DNA of 64,000 nt from Thermococcus radiotolerans. GTDB lineage: Archaea > Methanobacteriota_B > Thermococci > Thermococcales > Thermococcaceae. Position 1 is the first letter of the stretch, and each line of letters starts with the position of its first letter. The stretch covers positions 868,001-932,000 of the forward strand of contig NZ_CP015106.1 in assembly GCF_002214565.1 (NCBI RefSeq), written 5' to 3'. This document shows positions 1 to 8,946 of the stretch, in pieces. Made by a program: the position numbers and the translations under genes. Under the pieces are notes generated by a model that ran no database searches, had not been told where the DNA came from, and worked only from the letters and a program-made list of their open reading frames with translations.

Positions 1-192
1 GCCGTCCTTCTCCTCCTGCTCAACCGCGTAAACCTCGTAGACAACCGGGTTCTCCTTGAGAAGCTCTTCGTAGGCTTTTTCATCGACGAAGTACCCCTTC
101 AGGTCGCTGAGCCTCCTGACGAGCTTTTTGGCCCCGGGAATGACGCCGGTTTCGAGGTCAATATCAACACCCAGCGGGTTCTTGTACTCCAT
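1..192 (-). CDS. pgiA: Glucose-6-phosphate isomerase, archaeal cupin type (N-terminal part; cut by window edge)
   Basis: Interconverts glucose-6-phosphate and fructose-6-phosphate in the cytosol. Only the first 64 codons lie in the window; the protein continues off the left edge. The visible N-terminus (MEYKNPLGVDIDLETG, then VRRLSDLKGYFVDEKAYEEL and VVYEVYAVEQEEKDG) matches the start of the Pyrococcus/Thermococcus cupin PGI; the catalytic cupin core is not in view. The ATG at 192 has GGTGG a few bases upstream. A Tgr/TrmBL1-like motif sits upstream of its TATA region (245-261). Identification rests on remembered family sequence. Confidence 0.88.
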   Translation of the reverse strand, partial: MEYKNPLGVDIDLETGVIPGAKKLVRRLSDLKGYFVDEKAYEELLKENPVVYEVYAVEQEEKDG

Positions 193-244
193 TGGAACCA
201 CCGTGATAGAAGTGAGGGTGGACCTATTTAACCTTTCCCTTCTG

Positions 245-261
245 TATCACCGAAAGTGTTA
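245..261 (-). promoter_or_regulatory. Thermococcales glycolytic motif-like site upstream of pgiA
   Basis: The plus strand reads TATCAC, 5 bases, GTGTTA. The known Tgr/TrmBL1 motif is TATCAC-N5-GTGATA, so there is one mismatch. It lies just upstream of an AT-rich TATA-like stretch (TTAAATAG on the minus strand, about 226-235) serving pgiA. By analogy it would put the gene under sugar-responsive control; that is inference. It overlaps the 3' end of the neighbouring metalloprotease gene. Confidence 0.5.
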
Positions 262-867
262 CAGCAGTCTGAAGAGGAGGTAGGCGACGCCGATGGAGAC
301 CGCCCAAGCTCCAGCGTTCCAGCGGACGACCTTGGAGCCGTCCAGGGGCGGGAAGGGGAGCAGGTTGAAGAACGCCAGCCACAGGTTGACCGTTGCCGTA
401 GTCTTGACGACCCACCAGACGGGCGTGAACGGAGCCACTGCCCTCAGGGCCACCAGCGCGGCAGCGCCGACGGCTATGTTGGTAAGCGGACCCGCGAGGG
501 CTATCTTTCCGAAAGCCTCCCTGGAATCCACAGCGTAGGGGGCGTAGACCTGAACGGCACCGAGGGCGGCGAATATCCACGCCGTTCCGGTGAGAAGGCG
601 AGTCGCTATGCCCACGAGAAGCGCCAGGAGTATTCCCGTGTCCCAGCGTTTGTAGTACGCCCTGTAACCGTAGTGCCGCGCCACCTGCCTGTGGGCTATT
701 TCGTGGAAGATGAAGGCCGTCAGAACGGCGATGACGGAGTAGGGAATCGCGTATGGGTCAAAGTTGGAAAACAGCAGAGCGAGGACTAGAAAAGAAATCA
801 GTAAATCCTCGATCTCCCTCCTTCCCATGCCGCCCCTGTGAACTCCCTTCCACGGTTCGTAGCCCAT
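259..867 (-). CDS. Site-2-protease-like M50 membrane metalloprotease
   Basis: A 202-residue integral membrane zinc protease of the M50 (S2P/SpoIVFB-like) family, expected to cut substrates within the membrane. HEIAH, the zinc motif, lies in the second hydrophobic segment near residue 55, and the second signature NLLPFPPLDGSK is near residue 170, both in hydrophobic surroundings. There are about five or six membrane segments and no PDZ domain, as in minimal archaeal forms. A second Met 13 codons in is a possible alternative start; neither has a strong Shine-Dalgarno. It follows the KH-like gene by 21 bases, so the two probably share a transcript. Substrate unknown. Confidence 0.85.
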   Translation of the reverse strand: MGYEPWKGVHRGGMGRREIEDLLISFLVLALLFSNFDPYAIPYSVIAVLTAFIFHEIAHRQVARHYGYRAYYKRWDTGILLALLVGIATRLLTGTAWIFAALGAVQVYAPYAVDSREAFGKIALAGPLTNIAVGAAALVALRAVAPFTPVWWVVKTTATVNLWLAFFNLLPFPPLDGSKVVRWNAGAWAVSIGVAYLLFRLL

Positions 868-888
868 CGGAACGCCCCGCGGGGAGGC

Positions 889-1068
889 TCACTTGCCCTT
901 TACTTCAATCTTCTTGCCGATTACAAGCTCGGCGGCTTTAACGGCGGCACCACCGCTTCCCACCGCTATCCTCACCTGATCCTCCGGAACGTAAACGACT
1001 ATCTTGTCCTCAAGCTCCTCGATTTCAAGGATCTTGACGTTGAGCATCTTCTCAAGTCTGTCCTTCAT
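889..1068 (-). CDS. Small KH-like (NusA-type) RNA-binding protein
   Basis: A 59-residue protein. The N-terminal half is a charged helix/strand region (MKDRLEKMLNVKILEIEELE). The C-terminal half, VYVPEDQVRIAVGSGGAAVK, resembles the helix-GxxG-helix of a type II KH domain as in NusA, here with GSGG as the loop. This suggests single-stranded RNA binding; a single short KH unit is known in archaeal NusA-like proteins. A TATA-like stretch (TTTATATTT on the minus strand, about 1099-1108) lies at the right distance, so this is probably the first gene of a two-gene unit with the M50 protease. Function not established. Confidence 0.65.
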   Translation of the reverse strand: MKDRLEKMLNVKILEIEELEDKIVVYVPEDQVRIAVGSGGAAVKAAELVIGKKIEVKGK

Positions 1069-1117
1069 GGTGAATCCCCAAGAATGCTGTAGCGGTTCTA
1101 AATATAAAAGTAACGAA

Positions 1118-1294
1118 TCAGTCGAAGTCCCAGATGGTTCTCCCCTTGTGAAACATCATGACGTAGCCGCAGTTCCTGCAGATGACTATCTTCACCTTGT
1201 GCGCCGTAAAGCCCCATTTGCTGTCTATCTTCCCCTCCTCAACGCTGAAATCCGTTCCGCCGCAGAGCGGGCAGACCAGATGCTTTCTCTCCAT
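1118..1294 (-). CDS. Small zinc-ribbon protein
   Basis: A 58-residue protein with two CxxC knuckles: CPLCGG near residue 8 and CRNCG near residue 39. The strand-rich middle is typical of a rubredoxin-like zinc ribbon. It begins 5 bases after the TraB-like gene, with GGGGGGTGATGTG before the ATG, so it is translationally linked to the operon RNase Z/TraB/zinc ribbon. Such ribbons often bind nucleic acid or mediate protein contacts. No specific function can be assigned. Confidence 0.72.
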   Translation of the reverse strand: MERKHLVCPLCGGTDFSVEEGKIDSKWGFTAHKVKIVICRNCGYVMMFHKGRTIWDFD

Positions 1295-1298
1295 CACA

Positions 1299-1994
1299 TC
1301 ACCCCCCTGTCCAGTAGGGCGAGAGGAACCTCCTCTCTTTCGCCCTGTCGAGGAGGTGCTCTATCCCGGGCTTGTGGCCGAGGCCGACCACGGCTATAAC
1401 CCTCGGTCTCTTAACTCCTTGGAGCTTAAGGTTCTCGACTATGGAGACGAGGTTCCTCGCCATGACTTCATTCCTCTCCTCGACCAGAACGCGGTAGAGG
1501 TATGGGTAGCGGCGCTTGAACTGCACCATCATGATCCTGTACTCCGCCATTGGGTCGGAGGGCTCGCCGAGCCTAACGGGCAGGAATATCCCCAGGGCTT
1601 CCAGGGCCATTAGGAGCTTCTCCCTCCCAGGGGCGGCGGCTATCTTGGAGAGTATGACGTTGATATCCTCATCTATGAGGTAGAGGGGGACGCCGAGGGC
1701 CTGGGCGGCGCTTATAGCCGCTTTCATCTCCTCACCGGGCTTCATCCCGAACTCCTCTCCCAGTTTCTCCTCGACCTTCGCGAGTGCGTAGTTTATCAGC
1801 CCCTTCCTGCCGAAGCGGAGGGCATCCTCGAGGGTCATCTTCCTGTTCTCGTTCATGGCAAGGAAACGTGCCCTGTCGAGCTCTATCGCAACGGCGTGGG
1901 GCCTCTCATCGAGTATCGTCCTGATGACCTCCTCCCTGCTCTTCGGCGAAACGTGCATCGTGCCTATGAGCCTGACGTAGCGAAGATAGCTCAT
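1299..1994 (-). CDS. TraB-family protein, short form without membrane domain
   Basis: A 231-residue protein of the TraB/PrgY (pheromone shutdown) family, which shares the Tiki/EreA/ChaN-like fold and may be a metal-dependent hydrolase. The conserved start LIGTMHVSPKSREEV (near residue 9) and VAIELDRARF (near 35) are visible, as is the later VVGLGHKPGIEHLL (near 205). Many archaeal TraB proteins carry an additional C-terminal membrane domain of roughly 150 residues; this one ends right after the catalytic-like domain. Its start overlaps the RNase Z stop by 4 bases (ATGA), so the two are co-translated. Physiological role unknown. Confidence 0.8.
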   Translation of the reverse strand: MSYLRYVRLIGTMHVSPKSREEVIRTILDERPHAVAIELDRARFLAMNENRKMTLEDALRFGRKGLINYALAKVEEKLGEEFGMKPGEEMKAAISAAQALGVPLYLIDEDINVILSKIAAAPGREKLLMALEALGIFLPVRLGEPSDPMAEYRIMMVQFKRRYPYLYRVLVEERNEVMARNLVSIVENLKLQGVKRPRVIAVVGLGHKPGIEHLLDRAKERRFLSPYWTGG

Positions 1995-2935
1995 CCTCTC
2001 TCCTCCAGAAGGTTTCTCACGCTGAATTCACCTGATTTGAATTCCATGACATCGAAATCCCTCGGAACTACGAAATCCACTCCAAAATCGCGGCATATCC
2101 GCGAGGCTTCGGTTAGGTATTCATCGTAGGTGTAGCGGAAGGCCCTGTGGAAGAGCGCCAAAAGCCTGACCTTGGCCCTCTTGGCGACTTCGCAGGCCTC
2201 CTCGACCGTCGAGTGATAGCTATCGCCCCTATCCCCAGAATTCAGATAGGTCGCCTCGTGGATGAGGAGGTCGGCATTTTCGGCGAAGAGCCTCACCCTT
2301 TCACACGGCTCTGTGTCGCCGGTGTAGACGACCTTGAGGCCCTTCCTCCTCGGCCCGGTGACGTCCTCGAGGCGAATTATCCGGCCGTTCCACTCGATTT
2401 TACCTTCTCGCTCAAGCTTTCCGAGTATCGGACCCTCACTCAGGCCGTACTCGGCGAGCTTCTCGGGAAGAAACTTTCCGCGCCTGTCCTTCTCCCGGAA
2501 GACGTATCCCAGGGCGGGAACTCCATGCTCGACCTTGAAGCTCCAGATTTCGTAGTCCCCAAACCTCAGCCTCGTCTCGCCGAGCTCGTGGACGTGTATA
2601 TCGAAGCCCGGCCTGAAGAAACCGCTCTGGAGAAAGTGCTGAACGAACTCGAAGGTGTACTTGGGACCGTAAATGTGGAGGGGCTTTTCCCTGTCCCAGA
2701 GGTTCATCGTCTGTATCAGGGCGGCCAGGCCGAGGTAGTGGTCACCGTGGAAATGGGTGATGAAGATCTTCCCTACCTTCATCGGGCTGAGCTTTGCGGT
2801 GTTCATCTGCCTCATCGTGCCCTCCCCGACGTCGAAGAGTATAATCTCACCCCGGTAGCGGAGCGCAATCGCTGGAACGTTTCTTTCCCGCGTCGGCATT
2901 ATGCCGCCGGTGCCAAGGAAAATCACTTCAAGCAT
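1991..2935 (-). CDS. rnz: Ribonuclease Z (tRNase Z), tRNA 3' end processing
   Basis: A 314-residue metallo-beta-lactamase-fold endonuclease that removes 3' trailers from pre-tRNA. LGTGGIMPTRERN opens the fold (near residue 7), HFHGDHYLGL is the zinc motif (near 61), YTGDTEP carries the metal-bridging Asp (near 208) and ALFHRAFRY supplies the last His (near 265). The length is normal for archaeal RNase Z. GGAGGTGAT sits upstream of the ATG, and a TTTTTAAA TATA-like box lies near 2957-2966 on the minus strand. First gene of the operon with TraB and the zinc ribbon. Confidence 0.95.
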   Translation of the reverse strand: MLEVIFLGTGGIMPTRERNVPAIALRYRGEIILFDVGEGTMRQMNTAKLSPMKVGKIFITHFHGDHYLGLAALIQTMNLWDREKPLHIYGPKYTFEFVQHFLQSGFFRPGFDIHVHELGETRLRFGDYEIWSFKVEHGVPALGYVFREKDRRGKFLPEKLAEYGLSEGPILGKLEREGKIEWNGRIIRLEDVTGPRRKGLKVVYTGDTEPCERVRLFAENADLLIHEATYLNSGDRGDSYHSTVEEACEVAKRAKVRLLALFHRAFRYTYDEYLTEASRICRDFGVDFVVPRDFDVMEFKSGEFSVRNLLEERG

Positions 2936-3136
2936 GTTATCACCTCCGAGGAGAAGTTTAAAAAGCTCCCGGGGCCTTCACTGTCGGGAACTTTCTGAAA
3001 ATTTTTCTAGTTATCTACCATGGATGTAAGATATGTTTATGAAAATCGTTTTATATTTTGAAGTGTAATAAGTAATGAGTTTACGTAGGTTACCATTCTG
3101 GAAACCTTCGTGGGCTCAGCTTGAGGAGGCATTTGC

Positions 3137-6133
3137 ATGAAACGAAAGACCGCTTTGTTTGTTATCCTGCTTCTGGCCTTTTCGATATTTATCATGCCGG
3201 GTCACAGGGTCACCGCGGAGGAATCCGACCTCGTTGACGGTTATGGGGGTATGGTCATAGCCGACGAGGAGATCATCATCGGCGACCGTGGGGACTACTT
3301 CTGGGCCTATGAGAACGAGAGTGGGAACGTCATCGGGAAATTCCACACCGGATACGAAAAGTGGGACGAGATGACGGCCTGTGACGTTAACGGCGATGGG
3401 AAGGCTGAGATAATCCAGGGCGACAGGAGCACGGACAAGATATACATCTACACGATGGACGGAGCCGAGCTGGGCAAGCACGACGTCAACTTCGAGGCTG
3501 GGGACGACATAGCCTGCGGGGACCTCACCGGCAACGGAAAAGCCGAGATAGTCCACGCCGACAGGAACAACTGGATACACATATTCAACGAGAACTTCAA
3601 CATGGTGAACCAGTTCAAGGTCGATGACTTCGCGGATGGTGATTCAATAGCCGTCGGCGACCTCGACGGTGACGGAAAGGCCGAGATAGTGCACGCCGAC
3701 GTGAGTGCAAACATCATAACGGTCTACGACATGAACGGCAACGTCATGGGTAGTCTCGCAACGGAGGACTACTTCGAGCTGACATCGAGGGACGAGATAG
3801 CGATTGGAGATGTCAACCTCGACGGACTGAACGAGCTGGTAATTGCCACCCAGGATTCGGACGACTACCAGGAGAGAGGCATACACGTCTTTGGCTTCTC
3901 AAAGAAGGGCGCCCAGCTGGAGGGGAGAGAGTTAGCGACCTTCGTGATGCCCTTCCAGAAGGGGGACAGGATGGCAGTTGGGGACGTCAACGCAGACGGC
4001 CTCGACGAGATAGTCTGGGCCTCCCAGGACGGCTACGTGAAGGTCTACAACCTCGGAGGCGACCTGCTGAACGGACCGAAGGGCCTGAAGACGGAGTTCA
4101 GCTACGGAGCGGGCCTCGCAGTTGGCGACGTGAACGGCGACTCAATAGTCGTTGGACCGCCAAGGAAGGGGAGGATGCACGTTGAGAACCTCGTTATAGC
4201 CGTGATAAACGCCCCACCGGTTGACTACGACGTCATCAACAAGACGGGGGTATTCTACTCGGAGTTCACGACCGAGAAAACGCAGGCAACGAAGTTCTCG
4301 GTGAAGTCCACCCACGACGTCAAGATGAGCCTCGGAATGAAGGCGGTCATGGGCAACAAGAAGGTCGCCTACGCTGAAGTCAACCTGAAGGTGAGCATGG
4401 GGTTCCAGCTCCAGAGGGAGAGGGGACGGAGCTACGAGGAGAGCATAACCTACGGACTGACCTCCGACATGGGGGACGGGGCGCTCTACGTAACCACGGA
4501 CTACGACGTCTACGAATTCCCGATAATAAGCCCGCCTGAGCTTGCCGTCGTGAACGGCGAGCAGCAGTACATACTTGTGACGGTTCCCAAGGGGCCGCCC
4601 CACGTCCACTTCCAGAACTACAAGTCGGACCTCCACGAGATCGGAGACATAAACACATATCCCGAGAACCTGAACGAGCTGAAGAACTACGAGCCCGGAA
4701 ACCTTCTCGACACCTTCACCATAGAGGTCGGCCAAGTGGGGAGTTCCTACGAGAGGGCAGTCAAGGAGCTGGGCTGGACGAAGAGCAAGAACACCTTCAA
4801 CGTCGGCGTTTCCCTCGGCATCGGAGGGGGCTACACGTCACCCACCTCAAGTCTCGACCTGAAGATGGAGGGCAGCTACGGCTATGAGAAGGTAACGACC
4901 CACGAGGTGACCGTTTCCAACGAGACCAGCGTCAAGGTCGTCTACGAGGGCGGCATAAGCGACCCGAGCATGTGGTACAACGCGACCGGGGTCATCTACC
5001 TCGACAGCGAAGACGGACACCTCGTCCTCGACTTCCTCGTGCCGAGCAAGGGGGAGCACTACGAGGCGAGGGGCGGAAGCCCGATACTGATAAACTTCGG
5101 CTTCTTCACGATAGACTACTACGCCCTGCTGCTCATGAACAAGCCCCCGGAGTGCTCGATTTCAGCTTCTCCAAGCTCCGGGAAGCTTCCACTTGAAGTT
5201 GACTTCGCCCTGAACCTAAACGACCCGGAGAACGGCTCCATGAGGTGGGAGATTGACTTCGGGGACGGCTCCAGGGCCGAGGGCAACGGCACGGAGGTTG
5301 GACACGTTTACCGCGAGGAAGGGAACTACAAGGTCACCCTAAGGGTTTACGACCCCTGGAACGCCAACGCCACCTGCAAGGCATCGATAAACGTCAAACC
5401 CAACGAGAAGCCAACGGCACTCTTCAGCTACTCGCCCGCCGAGATCAAGGCCGGAGACGAGGTAATCTTTACCGACAGCTCCACGGACCCGGACGGAAGC
5501 GTTGCCAAGTGGAGCTGGAACTTCGGCGACGGAAGCACTTCAACCGAGAGGAACCCGAGGCACACGTACACGAACCCCGGCTCCTACACCGTAATGCTAA
5601 CAGTCGAAGACGAGAGCGGACTGAAGGGAACTTACTACAAGGAGATAACCGTGGAACCACAGAACTATCCGCCGACGGCTGACTTTACGTTCCTGCCAAA
5701 GGAACCAAAGGCCGGGGAGGAGATAAGCTTCGCGGACAAGTCCTACGACAGGGACGGAGATATAGTGGGCTGGAGCTGGGACTTTGGAGACGGGAGCACA
5801 TCCAGCGAGGCTGAACCTGTTCACACCTACTCAAGCGCCGGCAACTACACGGTGACCCTGAAGGTGAGGGACGACGGTGGAGGAGAGGACGTCAGGAGAA
5901 TCACCATCACGGTTGGAGCCGCGGAGAGCCCCTCGCCAACCGAGACGACATCAACCGAAGCCCCAACTACCACCCCATCTTCGACGACGTCGAGCACGCC
6001 GAGTGGTGAAACCAGTTCCCCGGAGACAAGTTCCTCCAGCGCCCAGCCATCCCCGACCGAGTCAGGGGGCACGTGCGGACCGGGAATAGTCGTCATCCTA
6101 GCGGCACTCGTTGCCCTTCGGAGGAGACGCTGA
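3137..6133 (+). CDS. Secreted surface protein: FG-GAP-like repeats, unknown beta-rich domain, three PKD domains, CGP-CTERM tail
   Basis: A 998-residue exported protein. Residues 1-28 form a signal peptide. Residues about 40-345 hold five or so FG-GAP/VCBS-like repeats built on Asp-rich calcium-type loops (DVNGDGKAEI, DLDGDGKAEI, DVNLDGLNEL, DVNADGLDEI), suggesting a beta-propeller. Residues about 350-665 are an unrecognised Ser/Thr/Gly-rich beta region. Three PKD domains start near 669, 759 and 848, each with a DFGDGS-type motif (DFGDGS, NFGDGS, DFGDGS). A Ser/Thr/Pro-rich linker (about 925-975) then leads to CGPGIVVILAALVALRRRR, the Thermococcaceae CGP-CTERM anchor. GAGGAGGC precedes the ATG and a TTTTATATTT box lies near 3050. 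It probably sits on the cell surface; ligand unknown. Confidence 0.9.
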   Translation: MKRKTALFVILLLAFSIFIMPGHRVTAEESDLVDGYGGMVIADEEIIIGDRGDYFWAYENESGNVIGKFHTGYEKWDEMTACDVNGDGKAEIIQGDRSTDKIYIYTMDGAELGKHDVNFEAGDDIACGDLTGNGKAEIVHADRNNWIHIFNENFNMVNQFKVDDFADGDSIAVGDLDGDGKAEIVHADVSANIITVYDMNGNVMGSLATEDYFELTSRDEIAIGDVNLDGLNELVIATQDSDDYQERGIHVFGFSKKGAQLEGRELATFVMPFQKGDRMAVGDVNADGLDEIVWASQDGYVKVYNLGGDLLNGPKGLKTEFSYGAGLAVGDVNGDSIVVGPPRKGRMHVENLVIAVINAPPVDYDVINKTGVFYSEFTTEKTQATKFSVKSTHDVKMSLGMKAVMGNKKVAYAEVNLKVSMGFQLQRERGRSYEESITYGLTSDMGDGALYVTTDYDVYEFPIISPPELAVVNGEQQYILVTVPKGPPHVHFQNYKSDLHEIGDINTYPENLNELKNYEPGNLLDTFTIEVGQVGSSYERAVKELGWTKSKNTFNVGVSLGIGGGYTSPTSSLDLKMEGSYGYEKVTTHEVTVSNETSVKVVYEGGISDPSMWYNATGVIYLDSEDGHLVLDFLVPSKGEHYEARGGSPILINFGFFTIDYYALLLMNKPPECSISASPSSGKLPLEVDFALNLNDPENGSMRWEIDFGDGSRAEGNGTEVGHVYREEGNYKVTLRVYDPWNANATCKASINVKPNEKPTALFSYSPAEIKAGDEVIFTDSSTDPDGSVAKWSWNFGDGSTSTERNPRHTYTNPGSYTVMLTVEDESGLKGTYYKEITVEPQNYPPTADFTFLPKEPKAGEEISFADKSYDRDGDIVGWSWDFGDGSTSSEAEPVHTYSSAGNYTVTLKVRDDGGGEDVRRITITVGAAESPSPTETTSTEAPTTTPSSTTSSTPSGETSSPETSSSSAQPSPTESGGTCGPGIVVILAALVALRRRR

Positions 6134-6202
6134 CTCCTCCATTTAATTTTGACCAAAGCGTTAAATACTCCCGGACGGCTAATTATTCTGAGGTGTTCTG
6201 AG

Positions 6203-7162
6203 ATGGAGGAGATTCTGAAGGCAATCGAGGAAAAGGATTGCAAAAAGGTTGCAACCCTTCTGTACCACAGGGTTGACGAGCTGGGCGACGAGGAGCTTAA
6301 GGAGGCCCTCGAAAAGGCCGAAAAGCTCGCCCTGGAGTGTGGTGATTTCGAACTGTACAAGCTCACCGTTTACTACTTCCACGAACTCCTCGGTGTGGAC
6401 AAGCTGAGCGAGTTCGAGAAGATGGCCGAGGAGAAGGATACGTTTGAGGTGAAGTTCGAGCTGGCCGACCTCTACTACCTCATCGGGGAGCTGGAGAAGA
6501 GCCTCGAGCTCTATCGGGCCCTCCTCGAGGAAGAGACCGAGAAGGGCAACAAGGGGAACATAGCGAAAATCTACTACGCCATGGCGCTCATCCACGAGGA
6601 ACTTCAGGAGTACGAGAAGGCCATTGAACTCATGGAGAAGGCCGAGGAGATACACCGCGAACTCGGAAACGAGGACGAGGTTCTGAGGATAGCCATCCAC
6701 AAGGCCTACGTGCTCTTTGAGTCCGGGGAGACCTACGAGGCAAAGGCCATGCTCGCTGGCCTTCTCCCGAAGGTTCTAGACAAGAGCGACCTCCTCGTTG
6801 AGATACACCTCAGCTTCGAGGAGATATTCGAGGAGGACGAGAACTACGATGCGGCTTTGCAGGAGTGTCTCTACGCCCTCGTCCACGCGAAGGGAAGCGA
6901 CTACGAGGAGGTAGCCTTCGGCTCGCTGATGGACGTCCTCTGGCAGCTGTTCCTCGAGGACGATTTCGAAACGGTTTACCTGCACATGGATATGTTCGCA
7001 AAGGCCCTTCCGGAGCTGGCGGACTTCTTCGAGGCCGTAAAAGCGATAGCCCTCTACAAGGACGGCAAGATTGATGCGGAGGAAGCAGGGAAGGCTATAG
7101 AAAGCGTCAAGGACCCGCGCCTACTCGACCTGCTCGAGTTCCTCGGCGAGGCTGAGATGTGA
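6203..7162 (+). CDS. TPR-repeat protein
   Basis: A 319-residue, acidic, almost wholly helical protein. Tetratricopeptide-like helix pairs are visible in the middle, for example a repeat around AKIYYAMALIHEELQEYEKA (near residue 115-135) followed by AIELMEKAEEIHRELG. These superhelices mediate protein-protein contacts; no catalytic motif is seen. The ATG at 6203 is preceded by GAGGTG and is preferred to an in-frame TTG 54 bases upstream. Its last 42 bases overlap the end of the convergent ABC ATPase gene. Partner unknown. Confidence 0.8.
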   Translation: MEEILKAIEEKDCKKVATLLYHRVDELGDEELKEALEKAEKLALECGDFELYKLTVYYFHELLGVDKLSEFEKMAEEKDTFEVKFELADLYYLIGELEKSLELYRALLEEETEKGNKGNIAKIYYAMALIHEELQEYEKAIELMEKAEEIHRELGNEDEVLRIAIHKAYVLFESGETYEAKAMLAGLLPKVLDKSDLLVEIHLSFEEIFEEDENYDAALQECLYALVHAKGSDYEEVAFGSLMDVLWQLFLEDDFETVYLHMDMFAKALPELADFFEAVKAIALYKDGKIDAEEAGKAIESVKDPRLLDLLEFLGEAEM

Positions 7163-7906
7163 GAGGGGAACCACGACGGGGATTCCCCCCACCTCTTCTA
7201 TTCTAACCTTCACGTCATAGACCTCCTCAAAGAGAGCCGGCTTCAGTATCTCCCTCCCACCGTCAGCCACGATTCTTCCATCCTTCATAAAGACGAACCT
7301 CCTGGCGAAGCGAAGGGCCAGGTTGACGTCGTGCATGACCACGATCGACGTTCCCCCTTCCTCCGCGAACTTCCTCGCCGTTTCCATGACCTCCAGCTGG
7401 CTCTTGATGTCGAGGTTGTTGGTCGGCTCGTCCATGAGAAGTATTCTGGGCTCCTGAGCCAAAGCCCTCGCGATGCTCACCTTCTGGAGTTCTCCACCGC
7501 TCAGCTTGTTGGTGGGCTTCAGCGCAAGGTGACCTATGTCCATCATCCTCAGGACTCTCCTCACGGTCTCAACGTCTCGCTTCGACGGCCTCAGCCCCAT
7601 GTAGGGCCTCCTGCCGAGCAGAACCGTATCAAAAACCGTCATGAAACCCGGCTCGCACCTCTGGGGCACGTAAGCGAGAACCCTCGCCAGCTCATCCCTG
7701 GAGTAATTCGCCACCGGGCGTTCAAGCACTTCAACCGCCCCGCAGTCCAGAATGCCCCCCACGCACTTGAGGAGGGTTGACTTTCCGGCACCGTTCGGGC
7801 CGAGTATCGCCACGAACTCCCCCTCTTCAATCTCCAGGTCAACGCCCCTGAGTACCTCCGAGCCGTTGTAGGTGAAGTGGAGGTTCCTCACCCGTACTGC
7901 CTTCAT
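7121..7906 (-). CDS. ABC transporter ATPase, FecE/BtuD type (metal-chelate uptake)
   Basis: A 261-residue ATP-binding subunit powering uptake of a metal chelate (siderophore, heme, cobalamin or similar). Walker A is GPNGAGKST (near residue 37), the Q-loop is AYVPQ, the ABC signature is LSGGELQKV (near 138) and Walker B is ILLMDEPT (near 157). The start overlaps the permease stop by 4 bases. It ends the operon FmdE/binding protein/permease/ATPase. The gene end overlaps the convergent TPR gene. The substrate cannot be read from the sequence. Confidence 0.92.
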   Translation of the reverse strand: MKAVRVRNLHFTYNGSEVLRGVDLEIEEGEFVAILGPNGAGKSTLLKCVGGILDCGAVEVLERPVANYSRDELARVLAYVPQRCEPGFMTVFDTVLLGRRPYMGLRPSKRDVETVRRVLRMMDIGHLALKPTNKLSGGELQKVSIARALAQEPRILLMDEPTNNLDIKSQLEVMETARKFAEEGGTSIVVMHDVNLALRFARRFVFMKDGRIVADGGREILKPALFEEVYDVKVRIEEVGGIPVVVPLSHLSLAEELEQVE

Positions 7907-8946
7907 CTCCGTCCCTCCATCCTTATCAGGAGGTATATGAACGCGGGGGCACCGAGAAAAGAGGTCACTATGCCGACCGGAAGGATCATCGGGGACAGTA
8001 CCAGCCTGGCAATCGTGTCCGCGGCCACCAGTAGCAACGCGCCGGCAAGGGCCGACAGGGGGATGAGGAAGCGATAGTCGCCACCGGCGACGAGCCTGAT
8101 GGCGTGGGGCGCTATGAGGCCAACGAAGCCGATGACACCGACGAAAGCAACGCTTACGGCTGTTATCAGCGCCGCCAGGAAGGTCGAGATAAGGCGAACC
8201 CTCTCAACGTCAACTCCAACGCTCTTGGCGACGTCGTCCCCCATAACGGAGGCGTTCAGATCCCAGCGCTTAACGACGAAGTACGCGAAGATTGGAACGA
8301 ACACAACGAGCATTATCGCGTTTTCCCGCCAGGTGGCCCTTCCGAGGTCCCCAAAGCTCCAGTAGACCATGGCCGCCAGCTGAAGCTCGTCGGCGAAGTA
8401 CTGAACGAGGGTCGTCAGTGCAACGAAGAGTGAACTCATAGCCACTCCGGCCAGAATTATGGCCTCGGGGCTGAGTCCCTTCAGCCTCGCCAGTGCAAGG
8501 ATCACAGCCGTGGCGCTTATGGCGCCGATGAAGGCGAAGAGCACAACGGCGTAGGGGTTGTCAAGCGAAATCCTGCCGGAACTCTCGGCGTAGCCTGCCC
8601 CCAGGAGGATCGCGAGGGAAGCGCCGAACATCGCCCCGTGGGAGACGCCCATTGTGAACGGCGTGGCCAGCGGATTCCGCAGAAAGCCCTGCATGACGGC
8701 ACCGGCTATGGCAAGGGAGGCACCGACCAGAAGACCGGCAGCTATCCTCGGCATCCTTATGTTCCAGACCACCAGTCTGGCACTGTCCGTTCCGCCGCCG
8801 AGGAGTGCATCAACGACCTCCCTCACCGAGAGGAAGTAAGCGCCATGGGAGAGGGAGTACAGGCTAACCGCGAGGATGGAAAGAAGAAGGAAAATGCCGA
8901 TGGACAGTTTCCTGGCCACGTAACCCTCGTAGTCCATTCCCATCAC
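7903..8946 (-). CDS. FecCD-family ABC transporter permease
   Basis: A 347-residue inner-membrane subunit with about ten transmembrane helices of the FecCD/BtuC family. Family hallmarks include the early segment [20 protein letters not shown] (near residue 56), [21 protein letters not shown] (near 83) and the late [19 protein letters not shown] (near 270), which contacts the ATPase. It starts at GTG 8946 or ATG 8943; either overlaps the stop of the binding-protein gene, indicating translational coupling. It forms the channel for the substrate delivered by the adjacent lipoprotein. Confidence 0.92.
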   Translation of the reverse strand: MMGMDYEGYVARKLSIGIFLLLSILAVSLYSLSHGAYFLSVREVVDALLGGGTDSARLVVWNIRMPRIAAGLLVGASLAIAGAVMQGFLRNPLATPFTMGVSHGAMFGASLAILLGAGYAESSGRISLDNPYAVVLFAFIGAISATAVILALARLKGLSPEAIILAGVAMSSLFVALTTLVQYFADELQLAAMVYWSFGDLGRATWRENAIMLVVFVPIFAYFVVKRWDLNASVMGDDVAKSVGVDVERVRLISTFLAALITAVSVAFVGVIGFVGLIAPHAIRLVAGGDYRFLIPLSALAGALLLVAADTIARLVLSPMILPVGIVTSFLGAPAFIYLLIRMEGRR

